DNA of 63,468 nucleotides from Candidatus Cloacimonadota bacterium. GTDB taxonomy: Bacteria > Cloacimonadota > Cloacimonadia > Cloacimonadales > Cloacimonadaceae. Positions within the stretch are counted from its first letter, which is position 1; every line of letters begins with the position of its first letter. Location: positions 1-63,468 of the forward strand of contig JAJBAW010000010.1 in assembly GCA_020532545.1 (NCBI GenBank), in the 5' to 3' direction. A model generated the notes under the pieces. It did not search any database and had not been told where the DNA came from. It saw only the letters and a program-made list of their open reading frames with translations. Of the stretch, positions 8,617-18,700 are shown piece after piece. Both the position numbers and the translations under genes were made by a program.

Positions 8617-9549
8617 ATGAAAAGCCTGATACTCATTATCCTGATCTTGTCGTTCACGCTTGGCATAGGAGCTGTGGACAATCGCTTTCTCTACCCTTTG
8701 GGGCAGATCAAAGGCGTGGAGGCAAACAGAATCCAGGTGGCAGATTCGCAGGTCTTGACCTACAATCTTAGCCAACTCTGGATCTATAGCACGTTCAACG
8801 TCTGGCAGCCCAGGCTGGAAGCTTCATATTACTCTCAATATCGTATTGAAGACGTGAACTTTCAAGCGGGAAACCGCATCTATCTCTCCAGCCATGAGCC
8901 GGCCAATAATGTAATTCCCATTGATTCTCTAAACACGTATGGCCGCATCTACTTTATCGATACAGTGATCGGAGACAAAATCACCCGGGAAGGCTCCACT
9001 CTCTATGTGGCAGACCGTTTTCGGGGTATAGACATCATCGATATCGGCGGTGGAGTATCTTCAGAACTGATGGCCAATTTCTCCGAAAAATGGGGAATCA
9101 AAGACTTTGTGGCGACTTATCCATATCTCTATGCGCTCAATGATTTTGGCTTCGTGACCGTGGATATCAGCAACCAAAACTTCCCCCTCAGCATTGCCAC
9201 AAACTACCAGATACCCGAGGCCACAAAGTTGGTTAAATACGGTGAATACATATATGTGGCTGCTGGCAAAGAGATTCTGGTGCTTTCCGTGCGCGATCCG
9301 GAGAATCCCGTTTTGGTCACTCAAATGCCATTCTTTAACGTGATTCAGGCTCTGGCCGTGAAAGACAATCGCCTTTTTATCGCTTTAGGAAAGGGTGGAG
9401 TCAAAATCCTGGATATATCCGTACCAAACCGCATTAGCGACATGGACACCTTTTATCCACCTGCCGCTGCCATCGACATTGCTCTGGGAAACGATTATAT
9501 CTACATAGCAATGGGCAAAGATGGCTGGATGATCTACGAATATAGATAG
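8617..9549 (+). CDS. Secreted LVIVD-repeat beta-propeller protein
   Basis: 310 residues with a signal peptide (MKSLILIILILSFTLGIGA) and repeated strands of the form YIYVAAGKEILVLSVRDPENPVLV, RLFIALGKGGVKILDISVP and YIYIAMGKDGWMIY, which are LVIVD propeller blades. There is no lipobox, so it is periplasmic or exported. GGGAGG precedes the ATG. It is the last gene of the operon and converges on the cyclase gene 44 bases away. The function is unknown. Confidence 0.75.
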   Translation: MKSLILIILILSFTLGIGAVDNRFLYPLGQIKGVEANRIQVADSQVLTYNLSQLWIYSTFNVWQPRLEASYYSQYRIEDVNFQAGNRIYLSSHEPANNVIPIDSLNTYGRIYFIDTVIGDKITREGSTLYVADRFRGIDIIDIGGGVSSELMANFSEKWGIKDFVATYPYLYALNDFGFVTVDISNQNFPLSIATNYQIPEATKLVKYGEYIYVAAGKEILVLSVRDPENPVLVTQMPFFNVIQALAVKDNRLFIALGKGGVKILDISVPNRISDMDTFYPPAAAIDIALGNDYIYIAMGKDGWMIYEYR

Positions 9550-9593
9550 TCAAAAGGAAAGCAGTCGAGTAGGGCAATACAGAGCTGTGAAAC

Positions 9594-12500
9594 CTAAAAC
9601 TCTGGGTTTTGCCTCGCCAGATTCTCCATAACCTTCGTCATCAGTGGATGATTCGAAGCGGTGGTATTCTTTAGTATCTCCAAGGCTTCCTGCCATGTTT
9701 TCTTCGCAGATACCGTATCTTTGGTCTCCCACAGCAATTCCCCCTGGCAGATCAGGCAACGGGCATATTCCGGATTGGCCTTGCCAAAGAAGAAGCTGAA
9801 TTTCTGCATTGCGATGTCCAGGGACTTTTTAGCCAGATCATACTGTTTACGCTGGAATCTGATGCGATATAAATTCAGGTAGCAATGGCAGATATTGGGG
9901 CTATTCTCCGCTAGTAGCTTTACCATGGCAGAAAGGGCCATTACGCAGTGCTCTTCTGCGTGTTCCAGCTCATTCATCCTGATGTAGAGGCTGGCCATGT
10001 TGTTTCTTAGTAGAGCCACAAAATACTCTTTTTCACCATGAGCGCATTCCTGGAAGAGCTGCAGAGATACCCGGGAGTAGCTCATCGCCTTGGGTAGCAT
10101 TTCTTTGTAAGCAAATAGCGAAGCGAGATTGTTCAATCTATCAGCTACATTGGAAGAGCGCGGGCTTTGCAAATGCTCTATCCTGAGAGACTTGCGCAGC
10201 AGTTCTTCGGCCTGGGTATAGCGCGCGGTGTCTTTGTAAAAGCGTCCCAGATTATTCAAATATGGAGAGAGTCCGGGGCTGTCTTCTCCCAGATCTTCGC
10301 TGCGGCATTTGACCACCCTCAGATAGATGGGCTCAGCCTTTTGGTAATGCTGGATGTAGTGATAGGATAGGGCGAGCCAGAAGAGCTCCTCAATGTGTCC
10401 GGCGCTACCAAAGCCGTAATGATTGCCACTCAGGATCACCGCTTTGCGTTGGCAGGCGATGGCTTTTTGCCAGGTGCCGAAATGCATGCTGTAATCCGCA
10501 GCTTTTCTCCAGTGTGCTACTGCCTCTTCATATTCGTTAGCGTTTTCATAATGATGGGCAATCTCGTCTGAGGCGGATCCCGCATCACCGCCATGCAGTT
10601 TGATCAAAGTTTCAGCAGCCAATTTGTGCAGTGAGGCTATCTTTTCGCTTACCATGCGATGGTAGATCACATCGCGCAAAAGCACGTGGGAAAAGGTGTA
10701 TTGCAGCTCGGACAGGCTGAACCAGAGCCGATGCCTGAGGCCGTTTTGCAGATTGCCGTCTATGGCCTTATTCAGCATCTGAGCCAGAACTTTTGCGCTG
10801 AACTGCATACCCAGTACAGAGGCTGAATAAAGACATTCCTGCATGCTTTTGGTGAAGCTGTCGATGCGGCTGTTGATCACATCGCTAATGCTGAAATAAA
10901 GTGTTTCACTTAGTTTATTGCTGATCATGGCGCTCTCGTTCAAGAGGCCTTCTTCCATGAGGTACATGGTGAACTGTTCCATGAAAAACGGATTTCCACC
11001 AGCGCGCTGATAGATCAGCTCGAGACTGTTACTGGGCAGCTTGGGCACTTGCAGGATTTGTTTCAAAAAGCTATTGGCATCGGCCTTGGGCAGTTTTTCC
11101 AGGGCAAGCTGCAAAGACCCAAAGTGGGGTAGAGGCAGATTCACCCTGCCGCCATCTGCTTTGGCACGACAAGGGGCCAAAATTACCAGGGCAGAGCTCT
11201 CTTCAAAGCTGATACTTTTTAGCAAGGCCAGACTTTGTGTATCCAGCCATTGAGCGTCATCTAGAATCATCAAAAGCGGAGCTTGGGACACAAAGAACCG
11301 CATGAATTTGCGGAAGGCCTCCGCCTGTTTATCCGAGCGGATATTTATCTGAATACTTTGCCACAGGGACGCGCTATATTCGATGTCCAATAGCGAGGCC
11401 AGCGTGGATTTTTCCGGATAGGTAGATTCTCCTTTCCCAAAATAGTTTTGGTAGCTGAGTTCAAATTCGTCCTTAAGTTCTTGGGCAGAAAGATCATCTC
11501 TCAGGCCCAGCAGCTCTCTGATGATCTGATTGCTGACCTGGATTTGCCGGTGTGAATCCTTTTGACAGTGGACAGCAATTTGCCGGTAGTGCTCAAAGCT
11601 TTTCAAACATTCAACGGCCAGCCGGCTCTTACCCTGTCCGGGATCACCACTGATGTACAGGATGCGATTTTGCCCATTTGCGATGGATTCATTGATGGCA
11701 TTATGTAGCAGCTCAAGCTCTTGATGCCTGCCCACGAAGTCATGTTTAAACAGGAATCTGCTGCTTTTGTTCCGTTGCAGCAATTGATAGTAAGGTATGG
11801 CTTTGCCCACACCCTTGAGCTTGATAGCCTTCAGAGGATTCAATTGATAGCTTTCGTGCAATTCCTGCCAGGCTTGATGATCGCAGAGCGCTTCTCCGCC
11901 CTTGGCCAGGTTCATCAGTCTTGAGGCGATATTCATGGAGTGCCCCAAGCCGGTGTATTCTCTGAGTTCACTGGAGCCAATATAGCCAGTGTAAGCGAAT
12001 CCGCAACTGAAGCCGATCGATATTCCGGGTATAGTCTCAATTGCGGCAAGGGAAAAGCTCGCACCTTGCAAAATGCTCTTGCCATCACTGAGGGGAGCGC
12101 CAAAGATGATGAGAATGATGGCGCCATTTTTACTGTGCTCAATCTTATTCACGTAGCCGTGATAGCGATCTGCCAAAAAGTGGATTTGCTTGAGGGCCGG
12201 GGATATGTCACTATTTTGGCCCAGTTTCACAAAACAAGGGACTATTGCGCGGATCTCATTTGACGGGGAGAGGCCGGAAAACCGCTTGTGTAAAAACAAG
12301 GCGCTTCCGTCCTTGCCGTTCTTTTTTTTGAGAGATGGCAGTTCTTCGGCCAGTGGCTCAGTCTGTTTAACGAGCGTGGCATTGTTGCACTTTTCGCCAA
12401 TGATAGCCTGAACAGCTTCGGTGCATTTGATCTTAGATTGAAGGGAAATCGTTTCATTCACTTCTACAAAGGGTTTGCCGGAAAAGAGATACTCGTACTG

Positions 12501-12953
12501 CTGGTCTGTAGGGAAAATCTCCCAGTTGATTTCGCCAAAGCTGATAGCCTTGTGCAAGGTGATATGCTGGCGTTTTGAAACGCTATCCAACCCTTCGAAA
12601 GAAGGGGTACAGGCATTGATCTCCTGAATCGCTGAAAGCAGATTATGCGGATTGTCGCCGGCAAAAACGGCACAGACCGCATCGCCGATGAAAAGACTCA
12701 CAAAACCCTGATGCCGGTGGATGGCTTTGAAGGGGAGATCCCAAATCGTATTCAAGAGTTTGCCAGCTCTATCGGCACCCTGTTGACCCTTGCCTTGAAG
12801 CTCTTCCACCACGCCGGTGAAATCCACGATATCCAAGAGCAGGACAAAACCTTTGAAGCTGCCTTGGAATTCTCCCAGGTTCAATTGCTGTAGTATAAAA
12901 TCTGGCACATAACGTATCAAAACAATCTCCACTTCGTTTTTGCGACCCAGCAT
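9594..12953 (-). CDS. Soluble adenylyl-cyclase-like protein: tandem class III cyclase domains, AAA ATPase and TPRs
   Basis: A 1119-residue cytoplasmic signalling protein. Cyclase homology domain 1 (about 35-190) has LLLDIVDFTG and IGDAV, so both metal-binding aspartates (D41, D91) are present. Domain 2 (about 233-390) lacks them (Cys240 at the first site) but has GHSMNIASRLM with the Asn341/Arg345 transition-state pair. Together they could form one active site, as in mammalian ADCY10. A STAND-like ATPase follows, with Walker A GDPGQGKS (436-443) and Walker B LLMILDDAQW near 580. The last 300 or so residues are tetratricopeptide repeats. The start at 12953 follows AGGA by about 9 bases. It stands alone between convergent and divergent genes. 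The product (cAMP or cGMP) and the signal are unknown. Confidence 0.85.
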   Translation of the reverse strand: MLGRKNEVEIVLIRYVPDFILQQLNLGEFQGSFKGFVLLLDIVDFTGVVEELQGKGQQGADRAGKLLNTIWDLPFKAIHRHQGFVSLFIGDAVCAVFAGDNPHNLLSAIQEINACTPSFEGLDSVSKRQHITLHKAISFGEINWEIFPTDQQYEYLFSGKPFVEVNETISLQSKIKCTEAVQAIIGEKCNNATLVKQTEPLAEELPSLKKKNGKDGSALFLHKRFSGLSPSNEIRAIVPCFVKLGQNSDISPALKQIHFLADRYHGYVNKIEHSKNGAIILIIFGAPLSDGKSILQGASFSLAAIETIPGISIGFSCGFAYTGYIGSSELREYTGLGHSMNIASRLMNLAKGGEALCDHQAWQELHESYQLNPLKAIKLKGVGKAIPYYQLLQRNKSSRFLFKHDFVGRHQELELLHNAINESIANGQNRILYISGDPGQGKSRLAVECLKSFEHYRQIAVHCQKDSHRQIQVSNQIIRELLGLRDDLSAQELKDEFELSYQNYFGKGESTYPEKSTLASLLDIEYSASLWQSIQINIRSDKQAEAFRKFMRFFVSQAPLLMILDDAQWLDTQSLALLKSISFEESSALVILAPCRAKADGGRVNLPLPHFGSLQLALEKLPKADANSFLKQILQVPKLPSNSLELIYQRAGGNPFFMEQFTMYLMEEGLLNESAMISNKLSETLYFSISDVINSRIDSFTKSMQECLYSASVLGMQFSAKVLAQMLNKAIDGNLQNGLRHRLWFSLSELQYTFSHVLLRDVIYHRMVSEKIASLHKLAAETLIKLHGGDAGSASDEIAHHYENANEYEEAVAHWRKAADYSMHFGTWQKAIACQRKAVILSGNHYGFGSAGHIEELFWLALSYHYIQHYQKAEPIYLRVVKCRSEDLGEDSPGLSPYLNNLGRFYKDTARYTQAEELLRKSLRIEHLQSPRSSNVADRLNNLASLFAYKEMLPKAMSYSRVSLQLFQECAHGEKEYFVALLRNNMASLYIRMNELEHAEEHCVMALSAMVKLLAENSPNICHCYLNLYRIRFQRKQYDLAKKSLDIAMQKFSFFFGKANPEYARCLICQGELLWETKDTVSAKKTWQEALEILKNTTASNHPLMTKVMENLARQNPEF

Positions 12954-13457
12954 TAGAGCTGTTCCTAAGGCGGTTCAGTATGTATCCTCCCTAAGCCCCA
13001 ACGCAATAAAACTATATTTATAGAGCATGAATAATTGTCAAGTAAGATCAGTGCAGACATTCCTTGATTTATATTATAAGCTGATTTTGACCATTTTAGC
13101 TCTTCTAGCTCAAGACTTGCAGCGGTCCTCCTGAATAGCCTGTGCTAGAGCTGACGTGGAAATAAGAGGATTTATTCCTACTATCTCCACGTCAGCTTTA
13201 CGACGACAGATAGGGTAAGGCAGCCTTGGAAGTAGTGTAGCGAAGCCTATAAGACTGAGCCTGCGAAGCTGTAGAAATCAAAGGCCAACACCTGTCTTGC
13301 TTCTTGCATGCACAGCTTATCAAGATTTCGCTTGACGATATCGGGGGTTTAGATTTCTGCTATGTAAAATCAGTTTTCGGTTTGTAAATAATCAAGCTCC
13401 GGCTATATATAGGCAAGCCGGTGCATAAAAACATATACTAATGACAAGAGGTAATGA
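12954..13457. other. Divergent intergenic region
   Basis: 504 bases between the cyclase gene (-) and the HydE-like gene (+), with no supported gene. It holds a 12-bp inverted repeat at 13149-13197 and a GTAGCGAAGCC-type repetitive stretch at about 13230-13275. Promoters for both flanking genes must lie here, but none stands out. Confidence 0.45.
13149..13197. repeat. 12-bp inverted repeat
   Basis: AGCTGACGTGGA (13149-13160) and TCCACGTCAGCT (13186-13197) are exact reverse complements around 25 bases, which themselves contain a GGAAATAA/TTTATTCC near-palindrome. It could be an operator or a repeat-derived hairpin; no second copy was seen in the window. Confidence 0.6.
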
Positions 13458-14504
13458 ATGCGACCAGATAGAAACGAATTGATCAGGATGCTCAGCCTGC
13501 AAAAAGAGGATGAGCTTGCTGATCTGTATAAAAGAGCTTATGAGATCAAAAAGCAGCAGGTAGGCACCAAAGTCTATTTTCGGGGAATTATCGAGCTAAG
13601 CAATGTCTGCAGCAAAAACTGCTTTTATTGCGGCATTCGCAGCGGTAATGCGGATTTCAAGCGTTATACCATCTCAATGCAGGAAGCTCTGGATGAGGCC
13701 AGATGGTGCTTTGAACAGCGTTACGGCAGCCTGGTAATCCAAGCTGGAGAGCGCACAGATGCTGCCTGGGTAGATTTTATTACTGAGCTGGTCACGGGCA
13801 TCAAAGAGCTCTCAGATGGCAAACTGGGGATTACCCTATCTCTGGGAGAACAGAGTGAAGAGGTCTTTAACCGCTGGTTTGAAGCGGGCGCACACCGTTA
13901 TCTTTTGCGCATTGAAACCACCAATCAGGAGCTTTACAAAACCCTGCATCCGGCCGATCATAGCTTTGGAGACCGCAGAGAATGTCTGAAATCTCTACGC
14001 AGAGTAGGTTATCAGGTGGGAACCGGTGTGATGATCGGCCTGCCCGGACAGACCATGGCAGATGTTGCAGACGACATTCTCTTTTTCTACGACGAGGATG
14101 TGGATATGCTGGGCATGGGGCCTTATATCCCGCATCAAAGCACCCCGCTGAAGCATCTGGTAGAAGGCTTTGATAACGATAATGCCTTGAAGCTCGGCCT
14201 GAAACTGATCGCTGCCTGTCGCATTGCTCTCAAAGACGTGAATATCGCCACCACCACAGCCTTGCAGGCCTTGCATCCTGAAGGTAGGGAGATGGGACTG
14301 CTGGCTGGAGCAAACGTACTGATGCCAAACGTTACCGATACCAAATACCGGGATGGATACCAGCTCTATGAAGGTAAGCCCAATCTGGATGAAAATGCGG
14401 ATGAAACAGTGCAATCCCTCACCAGGAAGATTATCGCAATCGGCGAAAGTGTCGGTTTTGACGAGTGGGGAGATAGCATCCATTTTGCCAAAAGAATGAA
14501 ATAA
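13458..14504 (+). CDS. hydE: HydE-type radical SAM enzyme ([FeFe]-hydrogenase maturase)
   Basis: A 348-residue radical SAM protein. The cluster motif is CSKNCFYC (C51, C55, C58) inside RGIIELSNVCSKNCFYCGIR, which is typical of HydE, as are GTGVMIGLPGQT, DMLGMGPYIPHQSTPL and ATTALQALHPEGREMGLLAGANVLMPN. HydE helps build the dithiomethylamine bridge of the H-cluster. The Cys residues that bind the second, non-essential cluster in some HydE proteins are absent from the C terminus. HydF, HydG and the hydrogenase are not in the window. The close relative PylB (methylornithine synthase) is the main alternative. AAGAGG precedes the ATG. Confidence 0.82.
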   Translation: MRPDRNELIRMLSLQKEDELADLYKRAYEIKKQQVGTKVYFRGIIELSNVCSKNCFYCGIRSGNADFKRYTISMQEALDEARWCFEQRYGSLVIQAGERTDAAWVDFITELVTGIKELSDGKLGITLSLGEQSEEVFNRWFEAGAHRYLLRIETTNQELYKTLHPADHSFGDRRECLKSLRRVGYQVGTGVMIGLPGQTMADVADDILFFYDEDVDMLGMGPYIPHQSTPLKHLVEGFDNDNALKLGLKLIAACRIALKDVNIATTTALQALHPEGREMGLLAGANVLMPNVTDTKYRDGYQLYEGKPNLDENADETVQSLTRKIIAIGESVGFDEWGDSIHFAKRMK

Positions 14505-14598
14505 ATCATTCTTTAGGCACTATTATGCAGTTTCGGAACGCTTATTGCACATTCAATTTATTAGAAAAATATTCCTATTCGATAGATGGAGGATCTTG

Positions 14599-15624
14599 AT
14601 GTCGAGAAAGTACTTATGGTATATAGTGATGCTGGCTCTTGTTCTCGTAGCCGGTTGTGCTAAGAAAAATACGGCTTATCAGGACTCGGATGCACTTACG
14701 TTGCTGGCCGTGGTTCCTGTGGTTGGTAGTCCCCAGCAGCTTGATTGTGATAATGCGAATATGTATGTTGCGCTGGATCAAGGCGGTTTGGGCTTAATTG
14801 ATTTACAAAATTATACCCTGCGTTGGTATTCGGAGATGCCTTATGAGACACCTGAAGAGACCCCCGAGCACTTGTATCAGACCAGAAAGCTTGCCCTGTC
14901 GCCTGAGTATAACCGTCTCTTTCTCTATGAAATCACCGGCGCAGACAATATCTGGATCATTGATACTACCGATCCCGATTCACTGAATATCATTGCCAAT
15001 GCCATTGGTTCCACCACCAATCTTCAGGATATTGTGGTCAGAAGCATTCCCAATCCTACCACGGAAAACGTGATGGAATTGGCATATTGTTCTGGAAATA
15101 ACATCTCTTACAAGCTTCATGCAAACGGATTGTGGCTTGGCGCTGGTGTGGATATCCCCAATCAACCCTGGCGTTTTTCAGGGGTGGAAATCGACGATAA
15201 TTACGTTTATGGAGCAGCTCAACAAAACGGCTTGGTCATTTACAAAAAAGACGGCAGCCTGGTGAGCAATCTCCCCCTTTACGGTTCAGCTCAAAAGCTG
15301 GTGGTTCGTGATGGCTATGCCTATGTGGCTTGCCGTCAGGGCGGTCTGCAGGTCGTGGATGTACGCGATCCCTACAATCCGGTCAGGGTTTCGGGCTATG
15401 TGAGCACCGGTTATGCGAACGAAGTGGATTATCATAATGGAATCGTGGCGCTATCATCCGGCGGCGGCGGTGCTTATGTATTTGATGCCAGGAATCCTGG
15501 CAAACTTGAGCTGATCCAGCGGGTCACAGAGGTTGGCTACTGCCAGGCTGTGAAGTTCAAAGGCGATAAACTGGCCGTAGGCAGTAGAGATGACGGCGTG
15601 TTTTTTTACAAAATAAACAAATGA
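14599..15624 (+). CDS. LVIVD-repeat lipoprotein
   Basis: A 341-residue lipoprotein. The signal MSRKYLWYIVMLALVLVAGC ends in the lipobox VAGC. The rest is a beta-propeller of LVIVD blades (YAYVACRQGGLQVVDVRDPYNPVRV is the clearest). The start at 14599 is set by GGAGGA 5 bases upstream; a longer frame from 14545 is less likely. It is probably anchored in the outer or inner membrane facing the periplasm or surface. A terminator follows at 15655. The function is unknown. Confidence 0.8.
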   Translation: MSRKYLWYIVMLALVLVAGCAKKNTAYQDSDALTLLAVVPVVGSPQQLDCDNANMYVALDQGGLGLIDLQNYTLRWYSEMPYETPEETPEHLYQTRKLALSPEYNRLFLYEITGADNIWIIDTTDPDSLNIIANAIGSTTNLQDIVVRSIPNPTTENVMELAYCSGNNISYKLHANGLWLGAGVDIPNQPWRFSGVEIDDNYVYGAAQQNGLVIYKKDGSLVSNLPLYGSAQKLVVRDGYAYVACRQGGLQVVDVRDPYNPVRVSGYVSTGYANEVDYHNGIVALSSGGGGAYVFDARNPGKLELIQRVTEVGYCQAVKFKGDKLAVGSRDDGVFFYKINK

Positions 15625-15654
15625 ATAAAGCGTTTCAATAGAAGCTAAATATAT

Positions 15655-15687
15655 GGGACCTGGGCACTTGTGCTTCAGGTCTCTTTT
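15655..15687 (+). terminator. Intrinsic terminator
   Basis: GGGACCTG (15655-15662) pairs with CAGGTCTC (15676-15683), and an inner GCAC/GTGC stem closes the loop; CTTTT follows. It lies 30 bases past the lipoprotein stop and ahead of the C25 gene, so the two are separately transcribed or attenuated. Confidence 0.75.
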
Positions 15688-15723
15688 CACATTTATGAAA
15701 CCATGCCAATAAAAGAGGAAAAG

Positions 15724-18700
15724 ATGAAACAAGTGATTTTAATGTGTACATTACTCAGCGTTGTGGCGCTGCTATTTGCTACAGGTCCCGTCCAGGTCCA
15801 GGAATCTCGGGCCCAAAGTCTGACTTTGAGATTCTCAGCCCCCGAGCTTGAGCTTTCCTCTCAGAGAGTAGGTTCACAGGATTTCCATGTCCTAAAGATG
15901 GCTGCGGCCAGCTCTTCGGCAGAGCTTAGTGCTCCGGATTTACCGGTATTCAGTACTAGCATCATCATGCCAGCCTCGGGCTCTTACACGCTTTCTGTGC
16001 AGCATCTGAATTCCAGAAAGCTGCAAGACATTCATCCTTTGCCCGTGCTTGAAGAAGATAAGAAGAGTGAGTTCGAGCTTTCCAAATACTATGCATCCGA
16101 GCTGCAGCCTGTGGTGCAAACCTCAGGCATAAGTGTACTCAGAGACTTCCGGATTTTGAGCCTTAGTATTAATCCTGTGCAATGGGATTCCCAAAGAAGC
16201 GAACTCACGGTGTATGAAGACATCCTTATCGAAGTGAGATTTACCAATGAAGCAAGTGATACAGACCTGGCTGCTTATACCAGCTATTCTCCGGCATTCA
16301 GAAACATTTATGCCGCCAATCTGATCAATTTTGATGACTACCGCTACCTGAATTCAGCCCAGGATTACGGCCGGATTCTGATGATTCGGGCAAATAACAC
16401 CAATGCCACCTATATCTCAAAGATAGAAGAATATGCCAATTGGAAAAGAATGAAAGGCCATGAGGTAAACCTGGTTAGCGTTCAACAAACCGGAACCTCC
16501 AGCACAGCCATAAAAAACTATATTCAGACCCAATATGATGATACTAATACCAGGCCGGATTTTGTGATCTTGATCGGGGATACTCCTCAGATTCCCACTT
16601 TCTATGAAAGCTTCTCAACCTACGGCGGGGAAGGGGATTATCCGTATACTTTCCTGGCTGGAAATGATACGCTTGGAGATGTTTTCATCGGTAGAATCTC
16701 GGTGGAGACTGTAGATCAATTGTCCACCGTACTTGAAAAGGTCTATCGTTATGAAAGGGATATCTATGTGGATGGCGTGGCCGCCGCCTGGTTAAACCGC
16801 ATTCTGTTGATTGGAGACCCCAGCTCTTCGGGTATCTCTTGCATCTATAATAGCAAGTACATCAAAGAATTAGCCGAGAAGGTGAATCCTGAGTATAGCT
16901 TTATCGAAAACTACAACGGAGGCTACTCTTCCTCCATCAATTCCGGGATCAATCTGGGAGTGAATTTCTTTAGTTACCGCGGCTACATCAATATGAGTGG
17001 CTGGAGTCCAGGCGGATCCCTGGTCAATAATCCCCGCCTCCCTCACGCTGTGATACTCACCTGCAGCACCGGTAATTTTGCCAGTACCTACGGCGCAGCA
17101 ACCTCTGAAGCTTTTATCCGCTTGGGTACTTCCGCCAATCCCACTGGTGCGGTCACTGCCATTGGCATGTCCACCAGCGGCACGCATACCATGTTCAATA
17201 ATGGCCTCAACGCCGCTATCTTCAATGGCATCTTTGCCCATGAAATGCGCACTATGGGAGAGGCTCTTCTCAATGGGCGGCTCTATCTTCGGGAAACCTA
17301 TGGCGCCACTCAAAGCTCTGGGGCAAATAGCTCTGCCCATTGGTGCAACCTCATGGGAGACCCCAGCATGGAAGTTTTTGTCGGCATTCCGGGAAAGCTG
17401 CAAATCGAAGCTCCGGATTCTCTGGCCTTGGGCAGCACCGTGATGGATATCAGAATTCTGGGTGATAGTTACATTGGTCTTGCTGATGTTAGTGTAACCG
17501 CATACAGCGAGGCCTCCTCGCAGATCGTAGCTCGGGGTTATACCGATTCCGATGGTTACGTTAGCCTCTTTATCGGTTCAGGTATGCTGGGTGATATCAA
17601 GATCACCGCAGCCAAGCCAAACAAAAAGCCCGCCTTTCGCACGGTGCATACCGCTGCAGGTGGCATAGTATATTTTGACAAGATTCTTTACGACAACGGC
17701 GAGTATGGCTCCAGCGGAAACTCAGACAGCTTTGCCCAGGCCGGTGAAACCATCGCCATGCTGCTGACCGTGAAAAACACCACAGACACAGCCTTATCCG
17801 GAATCAGCGGCAGCGTGTCCTGTGCTGATGAATATGTTCAACTTCTGACTAATACCATCAGCTTTGGAGATATCCCTGCCTCCGGACACCTCATGGCCAA
17901 TGCTGCGGTGCTCATGACCCTTGCCTACGATATTCCGGCTCAGCATGATATCCGTCTGGTTTTTACATTTAGCGATGCAGCCGGTGGCAGTCACATATTC
18001 CCCATGCATATCAGCGCCCACAATGCCTTCCTGAAAGTGGAGACGGTAAACATCCTTGCCGGCGGTAATAATATCCTGGATCCTAGCGAGTCCGGAACGT
18101 TGCAAATAGGTATTCGTAATCAATCTGTGGCCTCGGTGAACGATCTTTCAGCCCAGCTCTTTTCACTCAATGATCTGGTGCAAGTGCAGCAAGACCAGGC
18201 CTATGTGGGCAGCGTTGTGGCAGGATCCACTACCCTGTCCCTTGAGAGTTTTGAAGTCTATGCGCGTGCGCTGCTGATTCCCGGAATGCAGATTCCTTTT
18301 AGAGTGCATCTCAGCAATAGCTCCGGTTTTCAGCAAGATGCTTATTTCAATGTCAGCATCGGCACAGTGGCCCCCAATACACCCTTGGGTCCGGATAGCT
18401 ATGGCTATTTTATCTACGACGAAAGCGATACTGCCTATGAAGATTGCCCCAGCTATGACTGGATTGAAATCAATCCTACCCAGGGAGGAGGGGGCACCCT
18501 GCTCAGCACCTTAAACGATCCTGGTATATCAAATGACGAAGGCGAACAAAATGGCAGCATTGCTCTGGAAGTGGTCAATTTGCCCTTTAACTTCAATTTT
18601 TACGGCGAATCTTACGAGCAAATCACCGTCTGCGTAAATGGGTTTATCGCCATGGGAATTACGGAAAACCCGGAATTCCGGAATTGCAGACTGCCTTCAG

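Noticed and set aside
9550-9620. Terminator between the convergent LVIVD and cyclase genes
   Set aside because: Only a weak AAACC/GGTTT pairing that falls partly inside the cyclase coding end.
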